The position numbers and the translations under genes were made by a program. The notes beneath the pieces were generated by a model. It ran no database searches and was not told the origin of the DNA. It saw only the letters and a program-made list of their open reading frames with translations. Below, piece by piece: positions 58,179 to 64,000 of a DNA stretch of 64,000 nt (its first letter is position 1; each line of letters opens with the position of its first letter). Source of the DNA: Luteimonas abyssi (GTDB lineage Bacteria; Pseudomonadota; Gammaproteobacteria; Xanthomonadales; Xanthomonadaceae); assembly GCF_001482195.1 (NCBI RefSeq), contig NZ_KQ759763.1:2629924-2693923 (forward strand), in the 5' to 3' direction.

Positions 58179-59851
58179 AGTTCCACTCCGGTGTTCTCGA
58201 GTGCGCGCAGCAACGAGCGGTTGTCCGGATCCAGCGCCTGCGCCTTGCCGAACCAGTCGCGCGCCTCGTCGCGGCGTCCCATCGCCCACAGCACCTCGGC
58301 CACATGCGCCGCGACTTCTGGATCCTGCATCAACGTCCAGGCCCGCCGCAGCTCGGACAGCGCCGCCTCGTAACGGCCGAGGCGGTAGAGCACCCAGCCG
58401 TAGCTGTCGATGATCGCGGCATTGTCCGGCTCGGCGACGCGCGCGCGGTCGATCAGCTCCAGCGCCTCGCGGTACCGGTCGGTACGGTCGGCCAGGGTGT
58501 AGCCGAGCGCGTTGAGCGCGGCAACGTTCTCCGGCTCGGCGACCAGGATGCGGCGCAGGTCCGCCTCCGCGCGCGGAATGTCGTCGCGGCGCTCCCACAT
58601 CAGCGCGCGGGCATAGAGCAGCGCACCGTCGTCGGGGTGGGCACCGAGACCGCGCGCATAGGTGTCGGCTTCGGCCGTGGAGTTGCCGTCCTGCTGGTGC
58701 AGCTCGGCCTCGAACAGATAGGCGTCGCGGCGGAGCTCGTCGTCCACTGCCGCATCGGCCTGCAGGCCGCGCAGACCGGCGAAGGCCTCGTCCTGGCGCT
58801 CCATGTCGTGCAGGACCTTGGCGGTGCGCAGCTGCGCGACCTGGCGGGGTTCGCCGCCGGGCACGCTGGCGTACCACTCCAGCGCTTCGTCGTGCAGGTC
58901 CAGGTACTCGGCCATCTGCCCGAGCAGCAGCCGCCACCCCGGCTCGGGCGACTGCGCCTGCTCGCGCAGTTCGGCGTACAGCGCCTCCAGCGCCGGTAGG
59001 TCCTCCGCCTTCACCAGCAACGAGGCCCTGAGACCGTAGCTGCGCTGGTCCTGGGGGCCCATCGCCATGATCCGCGCGGACGCCGACGGATCGCCCAGCG
59101 CATCGTATTCGGCCGCGATGGCCAGCCGGAGGTCCGGGGACAGCAGCGCCTGGTCCTCGACCCGCACCAGCGCTTCGCGCGCCTGTTCGAGCTGGCCGGC
59201 CTCGCGCAGCTGGACGCTGCGCAGCAGCGCCACCCGCGGCTCGTCGGGGAAGCGGCGCAGCACCTCCTGCAGTATCCGCTCGGACACATCGCCACCCAGG
59301 CGCTGGGCCAGCCCGCCAAACGCCAGCCAGGCCTGCAGGTCGTCGGGGATCGCGCCGGCATCGACGAGCCGACGCACCAGCCGCGCCGCATCCTCGGGAC
59401 TCCGGCTGCCGGCACTGATCGCCGACAGCGCATGGCGCCAGCCATCGGCGCCCGGCGCCTGCATGAGCGCGATCAGTTCGCGCCGGGCGGCGCGCTCGCG
59501 ACCGGTCCGCAACAGCCAGGTCGCCTCGATGCCCGACAACTGCAGCGACGGCGGCGCTGCGGCCTTCCACATCTGCAGCGCCTCGCCGGCCCGGCGGTCG
59601 TCGTTGGCGAGCAGCGCGATCCGGGTGGCGCGCTCGGACAGGGCCGGATCCTCCGGCGCGGCCTGGGCCGCGCGCAGGTACCAGTCCGCCGCCTCGTCGA
59701 GACGGCCGGCCTGCAGCGCGAATTCGCCCGAAAGGGTCGCATCGAGCAGCGCACCGGAGGCGGCTTCGCGCGCCGCCAGCGGCGCGATCGCGGCCATCAG
59801 AGCCGCGGCGAGAACGAGCGGGCGAAACGCTGAACGGAACAAAGCGGGCAT
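58175..59851 (-). CDS. Exported TPR-repeat protein
   Basis: 558 residues. Residues 1-27 are a signal peptide ([18 protein letters not shown]). The rest is a solenoid of TPR-like helices, clearest at the N-terminus ([28 protein letters not shown], residues about 46-73) and at the C-terminus ([20 protein letters not shown] to [20 protein letters not shown]). It belongs to the TPR gene conserved upstream of lolB-ispE and divergent from hemA in gammaproteobacteria (Pseudomonas PA4667-like). Function is unknown, perhaps periplasmic scaffolding. Its stop overlaps lolB. Confidence 0.82.
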   Translation of the reverse strand: MPALFRSAFRPLVLAAALMAAIAPLAAREAASGALLDATLSGEFALQAGRLDEAADWYLRAAQAAPEDPALSERATRIALLANDDRRAGEALQMWKAAAPPSLQLSGIEATWLLRTGRERAARRELIALMQAPGADGWRHALSAISAGSRSPEDAARLVRRLVDAGAIPDDLQAWLAFGGLAQRLGGDVSERILQEVLRRFPDEPRVALLRSVQLREAGQLEQAREALVRVEDQALLSPDLRLAIAAEYDALGDPSASARIMAMGPQDQRSYGLRASLLVKAEDLPALEALYAELREQAQSPEPGWRLLLGQMAEYLDLHDEALEWYASVPGGEPRQVAQLRTAKVLHDMERQDEAFAGLRGLQADAAVDDELRRDAYLFEAELHQQDGNSTAEADTYARGLGAHPDDGALLYARALMWERRDDIPRAEADLRRILVAEPENVAALNALGYTLADRTDRYREALELIDRARVAEPDNAAIIDSYGWVLYRLGRYEAALSELRRAWTLMQDPEVAAHVAEVLWAMGRRDEARDWFGKAQALDPDNRSLLRALENTGVEL

Positions 59852-59865
59852 CGTCGGCGGTCGGG

Positions 59866-59878
59866 CCGTAAAATACGG
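59866..59878. promoter_or_regulatory. Candidate -10 region between the TPR gene and hemA
   Basis: CCGTA-AAA-TACGG is a small inverted repeat holding TAAAAT (59869-59874) on the plus strand, 56 bp before hemA. It is the only AT-rich stretch in the 78-bp divergent gap. No good -35 is seen. Confidence 0.4.
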
Positions 59879-59929
59879 CGTTCGGCCGCAAGCTTATCGC
59901 AAGCCCCTGAACGCCTGGTTCTCGTTCCC

Positions 59930-61213
59930 ATGAGTCTTTTCGCCCTCGGCATCAACCACCAGAGCGCGCCGGTCGACCTGCGCGAACGGGTGGCGTTTGC
60001 CGAGCACGCACTGCCGGACGCGCTCGCCGAGATCCGCGCGCTGCCGTCGGTGCGCGAGGCGTTGCTGCTGTCGACCTGCAACCGGACCGAGCTCTACGCG
60101 GTGGCCGACGACGGCGACGAGGTGTTGGCCGCATGGCTGGTGAACCGGCCGGACGCCGATCTCGGCGCCTATCTCTATCGCCATGCCGACGCCAACGCCG
60201 CCCGCCATCTGTTCCGGGTCGCGACCGGGCTCGACTCGCTGGTCCTGGGCGAACCCCAGATCCTCGGCCAGGTGAAGCAGGCCTGGGCGGCGGCGCGTGC
60301 GGCCGGCGCCCTGGGCAACCAGCTCGACCGCCTGTTCCAGCATGCGTTCGTGACCGCCAAACGCGCACGCAGCGAGACCCGGATCGGCACCAGCCCGGTG
60401 TCGGTGGCATCACTGGCGGTGCGGCTGGCGCAGGATTCGTTCGCGCGGCTGTCGGATTCGACCGTGTTGCTGATCGGCGCCGGCGAAACCATCGAACTCG
60501 CCGCCCGCCACCTGGTGCAGGCGCAGGCGCGCCGTCTGCTGGTCGCCAACCGGACCCTGGCGCATGCACAGGCACTGGCCTCGCGGCACGGCGGCGTCGC
60601 GTTGCCGCTGGAGGATCTGGACCGGCATCTGTCGCAGGCCGACATGGTGTTCTCGGCCACCGCCAGCCGCGAGCCGGTGTTGCACCGCCCGCAGGTGGAG
60701 GCGGCCCTGCGCGCGCGCAAGCACAAGCCGATGCTGCTGATGGACCTCGCGGTCCCGCGCGACATCGCGCCCGACGTCGCCGATCTCAAGGACGCCTACC
60801 TGTACACGGTCGACGACCTCGAGCGCGCGGTCGAGGACAACCGCCGCAACCGCCGCGAGGCCGCCGAAGCGGCCGAGGCCATCATCGACCTGCAGGTCTC
60901 GCGCTACCGCGAACTGCAGGCCGCGAGCGCCTTCGACGCGCCGCTGCGCCTGCTGCGCGCGCATGGCGAGCGCGCACGCGCCGACGTGCTCGCCCGGGCG
61001 CGCCAGCAACTGGCCCAGGGACGCGACCCCGACGACGTGCTCGCCTTCCTCGCCCACACCCTGACCAACCGCCTGCTGCACGCCCCCACCGCCGCGGTGC
61101 GCGAGACCGCCGCCGGCGGCAATGCCCAACTCGCCGCCGCGCTCGAGCGCGCACTGCAGCCCACGCCCCCGGAATCCGACGACGATGCTGCCGACCCTGC
61201 GCCACAAGCTTGA
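59930..61213 (+). CDS. hemA: Glutamyl-tRNA reductase
   Basis: 427 residues. The catalytic Cys is in [14 protein letters not shown] near residue 50. [20 protein letters not shown] and the NADPH-domain [16 protein letters not shown] follow, and the C-terminal dimer domain is helical. It reduces Glu-tRNA to glutamate-1-semialdehyde, the first step of haem synthesis. It is divergent from the TPR gene, and its last 29 bp overlap prfA, the hemA-prfA order being widely conserved. Confidence 0.97.
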   Translation: MSLFALGINHQSAPVDLRERVAFAEHALPDALAEIRALPSVREALLLSTCNRTELYAVADDGDEVLAAWLVNRPDADLGAYLYRHADANAARHLFRVATGLDSLVLGEPQILGQVKQAWAAARAAGALGNQLDRLFQHAFVTAKRARSETRIGTSPVSVASLAVRLAQDSFARLSDSTVLLIGAGETIELAARHLVQAQARRLLVANRTLAHAQALASRHGGVALPLEDLDRHLSQADMVFSATASREPVLHRPQVEAALRARKHKPMLLMDLAVPRDIAPDVADLKDAYLYTVDDLERAVEDNRRNRREAAEAAEAIIDLQVSRYRELQAASAFDAPLRLLRAHGERARADVLARARQQLAQGRDPDDVLAFLAHTLTNRLLHAPTAAVRETAAGGNAQLAAALERALQPTPPESDDDAADPAPQA

Positions 61214-62273
61214 GGCGCTGGCCGAGCGTCGCGAAGAACTCGAACGCCTGCTCGCCGAACCCGACGTCGCCGCCGATGCGCAGCGCTTCCGGGCATTGTC
61301 CCGGGAGTTCGCCCAGCTCGAGCCGCTGGCCGCCACGCTCGCGGCCGAGCAGCAGGCCCGGCAGGACCTGGCCGGCGCACGGGCCCTGCGTGACGATCCG
61401 GAACTGGGTGCGCTCGCCGACGAGGAAATCGAGGCCGCGCAGGCGCGCCTGGAGACGCTCGATGCCGAACTGATGGCGTTGCTGGTACCTCGCGATGCGC
61501 GCGACGACGGCGGCCTGTACCTGGAGATCCGCGCCGGCACCGGGGGCGACGAGGCGGCGATCTTCGCCGGCGACCTGTTCCGCATGTACGGGCGCTACGC
61601 CGAACGCCAGGGGTGGCGGGTCGAGGTGGAGTCCGCGAATGCCGGCGAGCACGGCGGCTTTCGCGAGGTGATCGCCCGGGTCGAAGGTGCCGGCGCCTAC
61701 GCGCGGCTGAAGTTCGAATCCGGCACCCACCGCGTGCAGCGCGTGCCGGAAACCGAGTCGCAGGGGCGCATCCACACCTCGGCGGCGACGGTGGCGATCA
61801 TCCCGGTCGAGGACGACGGCGAGCCGATCGAACTCAACCCCGCCGACCTCAAGATCGACACGTTCCGCTCTTCCGGCGCCGGCGGCCAGCACGTCAACAA
61901 GACCGATTCGGCCATCCGCATCACCCACTTGCCGAGTGGCGTGGTGGTGGAATCGCAGACCGAGCGTTCCCAGCACGCCAACCGCGACAAGGCGATGAAG
62001 CGCCTGCGCGCCATGCTGGCCGAGGCCGAGGCCGACCGGCGCGCCGCCGCGACCGCCGCTGCGCGCAAGCTGCAGGTCGGCAGCGGCGACCGCAGCCAGC
62101 GCATCCGCACCTACAACTATCCGCAGGGCCGCATCACCGACCACCGTGTCGACGGCCTGACCCTGTACGACCTGCCCAACATCGTCGAAGGCGGGCTCGA
62201 TGCGCTGATCGACCGGCTGACCCAGGAGCAGCAGGCCGACCTGCTGGCGCAGTTGGCCGACGCCGGCCGATGA
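61185..62273 (+). CDS. prfA: Peptide chain release factor 1
   Basis: 362 residues from ATG 61185 ([20 protein letters not shown]), inside the end of hemA. The stop-codon reading PxT motif is PET in [17 protein letters not shown]. The GGQ motif lies in [20 protein letters not shown], where the Gln is methylated by PrmC. It ends translation at UAA and UAG. The usual prmC partner does not follow; a broken acetyltransferase gene does. Confidence 0.97.
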   Translation: MLPTLRHKLEALAERREELERLLAEPDVAADAQRFRALSREFAQLEPLAATLAAEQQARQDLAGARALRDDPELGALADEEIEAAQARLETLDAELMALLVPRDARDDGGLYLEIRAGTGGDEAAIFAGDLFRMYGRYAERQGWRVEVESANAGEHGGFREVIARVEGAGAYARLKFESGTHRVQRVPETESQGRIHTSAATVAIIPVEDDGEPIELNPADLKIDTFRSSGAGGQHVNKTDSAIRITHLPSGVVVESQTERSQHANRDKAMKRLRAMLAEAEADRRAAATAAARKLQVGSGDRSQRIRTYNYPQGRITDHRVDGLTLYDLPNIVEGGLDALIDRLTQEQQADLLAQLADAGR

Positions 62274-62350
62274 CGGCAGTTGCCGAACGGCCGGGGTGAC
62301 AGACGGCGACGGGCACGCGAGCATGGAGCACCGCACCACGCATCTGTCCC

Positions 62351-62635
62351 ATGCCCACCGCCATCCATCGCGCCGGTCCCGACGACATCGATCAGCTCGC
62401 GGCGCTGTTCCATCGCTCTCGCGTCTTCTACGTCGTCGAGCCCGCGCATCGCCGCCGGGGTGTCGCACGCGCGCCGCTGCAGGCTGCTGCCGCCTTCGGT
62501 CGCGATGCCGGCGCGCTCCGGCGCGCGCTGAAGACCACACCGGACAACTTCCCCGCGCAGGCCGTGTACCGGTCGGCGGGCTGGGAACCGTTCGACGGGA
62601 CGCCCTGGTCCCGGTTGCCGCTGTCCCCGCCGTGA
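62351..62635 (+). pseudogene. GNAT acetyltransferase with internal in-frame deletion
   Basis: 94 residues, well under the ~150 of the family. Residues 1-27 (IHRAGPDDIDQLAALFHRSR) are the N-terminal strand and helix of a GNAT protein. They are joined directly to the acetyl-CoA loop (AHRRRGVARAPLQAAAAFGR) and the C-terminal TTPDNFPAQAVYRSAGWEPF. The central strands are missing, so a deletion of roughly 50-60 codons is inferred near 62430. The frame is intact. The product is unlikely to be active. Confidence 0.7.
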
Positions 62636-64000
62636 GCCCCGGCGCGCGCATCGATCCGCGACGTCAGGCGCGCCTGGCGGTCCAGCGCGCGCCGCAGGAC
62701 GCGATGGCGTGGATCCTGCTCTCGGATGTGGAGCTCGATGCCGGCGATGCGCGCAACGGCGCGGGCGCCGCGCAGCAGGCATTGCGTCTGGCGCCTGGCC
62801 ACCCGGAAGCACTCGCCCGTCTCGGACGCGGCCTGTGGATGCTCGGGCGGCACCCCGAGGCCACGCAAGCGCTGCGCGCCGCTGCCCGCAATGCACCCGG
62901 CCATCCCGGCATCCAGGTCTGGCTGGGGCACGCGCTCGAGGACGCCGGCGAGGCCGAGGCCGCCAATGCCGCCTACGCAGAAGCTCATCGTCTGCTGCCT
63001 GCGCAGGCGCAGATCGCCGCCTATCTGCTGGCCTGGCGGCGCCGGCTGTGCGACTGGCGCGACCTCGACGCGCTGTCGCGACAGGTCCGCACGGCGGTGA
63101 CCGCCGGCGAGATGGCGATCGAACCGTTCGCGTTCCTGAGCGAGGACGCGTCGCCGGCCGAACAGCTCGCCTGCGCACGCCTGAAGGCGGCAACGGTGAC
63201 CGCCCGCATCCACCCGCTTCCGCCCGCAGACGCCGCACCGGTTCGCGACGATGATGCGCCGCTCCGCCTGGGTTTCCTGTCCAACGGCTTCGGCGCACAC
63301 CCCACCGGCCTGCTGACCGTCGCGTTCTTCGAAACGTTGCGGGCGCGCGGCGGTACCGACATCAAGCTGTTCGCGCTCACCCCTGACGACGGCAGCCCCA
63401 TCCGCAGCCGTCTGGCCGCCGCGGCGCACGCCCTGCACGCGGTCGGCGACCTGTCCCACCACGCACTCGCCGCACATCTGCGCGATGCCCGACTCGATGT
63501 CCTGTTCGATCTGCGCGGCTGGGGCGGCGGCGGGCGTCCGGAAGCGCTGGCGATGCGTCCCGCGCCGTTACAGGTGAACTGGCTCGCCTATCCCGGCACC
63601 AGCGGTGCGCCCTGGATCGACTACGTGCTGGCCGACACTGTCGCCCTGCCCGACACCCTGGCACCGCATTACAGCGAAGCGGTCGCGTGGCTGCCGCGGT
63701 GCTTCCAGCCCACCGACACCCGGCGCGACATCCCGCCGACACCGGAGCGCACCGCTTGCGGACTGCCTGCGACGGGTGTCGTGTTCTGCTGCTTCAACAA
63801 CAGCTACAAACTCAACCCGGCCACGTTCTCGCGCCTGTCGCGCGTGCTCGCCGGCGTGCCCGGCAGCGTGCTGTGGCTGCTCTCAGGCCCGGGCGAGGCG
63901 GACGCCCGGCTGCGCCTGGCCGCGCAGGCACGGGGAATCGCGCCCGAGCGCCTCGTGTTCATGCCCAAGCAGCCACACGCGACCTATCTCGCCCGGCTGC
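62632..64000 (+). CDS. TPR/OGT-type glycosyltransferase (SPINDLY family), cut by window edge
   Basis: 456 codons are visible from GTG 62632, which overlaps the preceding stop as GTGA, and the frame is still open at the window end. Residues 1-130 are TPR helices (AQQALRLAPGHPEALARLGR, ALRAAARNAPGHPGIQVWLG). From about residue 215 the OGT catalytic region begins: LRLGFLSNGFGAHPTG, DVLFDLRGWGGGGRPEALAMRPAPLQVNW, LAYPGTSGAPWIDYVLAD, GVVFCCFNNSYKLNPATFS. This is the Glyco_transf_41 layout that transfers GlcNAc or another sugar to protein Ser/Thr. The target is unknown. Confidence 0.8.
   Translation, partial: MSPGARIDPRRQARLAVQRAPQDAMAWILLSDVELDAGDARNGAGAAQQALRLAPGHPEALARLGRGLWMLGRHPEATQALRAAARNAPGHPGIQVWLGHALEDAGEAEAANAAYAEAHRLLPAQAQIAAYLLAWRRRLCDWRDLDALSRQVRTAVTAGEMAIEPFAFLSEDASPAEQLACARLKAATVTARIHPLPPADAAPVRDDDAPLRLGFLSNGFGAHPTGLLTVAFFETLRARGGTDIKLFALTPDDGSPIRSRLAAAAHALHAVGDLSHHALAAHLRDARLDVLFDLRGWGGGGRPEALAMRPAPLQVNWLAYPGTSGAPWIDYVLADTVALPDTLAPHYSEAVAWLPRCFQPTDTRRDIPPTPERTACGLPATGVVFCCFNNSYKLNPATFSRLSRVLAGVPGSVLWLLSGPGEADARLRLAAQARGIAPERLVFMPKQPHATYLARL

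Noticed and set aside
57417-59891. A continuous 824-codon frame covering lolB and, out of frame, the TPR gene
   Set aside because: Only the last 253 codons resemble LolB. The rest is Arg/Gly/Ala-rich shadow of the TPR gene.

Overview
The window is about 64 kb of very GC-rich chromosome, most consistent with a gammaproteobacterium of the Xanthomonadaceae/Lysobacteraceae (Lysobacter- or Luteimonas-like). That placement is an inference from protein likeness, frequent GTG starts and gene order (tRNA-Tyr-Gly-Thr-tuf-tRNA-Trp-secE-nusG; tRNA-Gln beside prs; TPR gene-lolB-ispE divergent from hemA-prfA). No phage, insertion sequence or CRISPR array was seen. This is core chromosome, so most of the interest lies in fusions, overlaps and intergenic RNA structure.

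Left part, 1-17.5 kb: metabolism and housekeeping. A truncated fadH, a SleB-like cell-wall hydrolase and a glutathione S-transferase read rightwards and meet a propionate (2-methylcitrate) locus. prpB and prpC read leftwards. Divergent from prpB is a gene that fuses a MerR-type DNA-binding domain to a complete citrate synthase. A perfect 24-bp palindrome lies between them and is a good candidate operator. prpE reads convergently beyond it. Then come mdh, a secreted glutaredoxin-like protein, ppiB, typA, thpR, a DUF2127 membrane protein, an MscS channel, class II DAHP synthase and dsbB.

Middle part, 17.6-51.8 kb: the gene-expression block, all on the minus strand. Read in transcription order from high to low coordinates it is: a strong promoter, tRNA-Tyr, -Gly, -Thr, tuf copy 2, tRNA-Trp, secE, nusG; then rplK, rplA; rplJ, rplL, rpoB, rpoC; then rpsL, rpsG, fusA, tuf copy 1; then the S10, spc and alpha groups from rpsJ to rplQ. 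Sigma70-like promoters are visible before tRNA-Tyr, rplK, rpsL, rpsJ and rpsM. An attenuator-like terminator lies in the rpsJ leader. A terminator plus a -10 element split the block between rpsN and rpsH. Many intercistronic gaps hold very stable hairpins without a U-tract. rpmJ is not between secY and rpsM.

Right part, 51.8-64 kb: a NaChBac-type voltage-gated sodium channel gene, then ychF, pth, rplY, prs, tRNA-Gln, ispE, lolB and a TPR gene on the minus strand. hemA, prfA, a GNAT acetyltransferase with an internal deletion, and a TPR/OGT-type glycosyltransferase cut by the window edge are on the plus strand. Notable here are the ispE reading frame running 23 nt into tRNA-Gln, a TLDSW selectivity filter in the channel, and a tandem triplication of the ychF stop-codon region.
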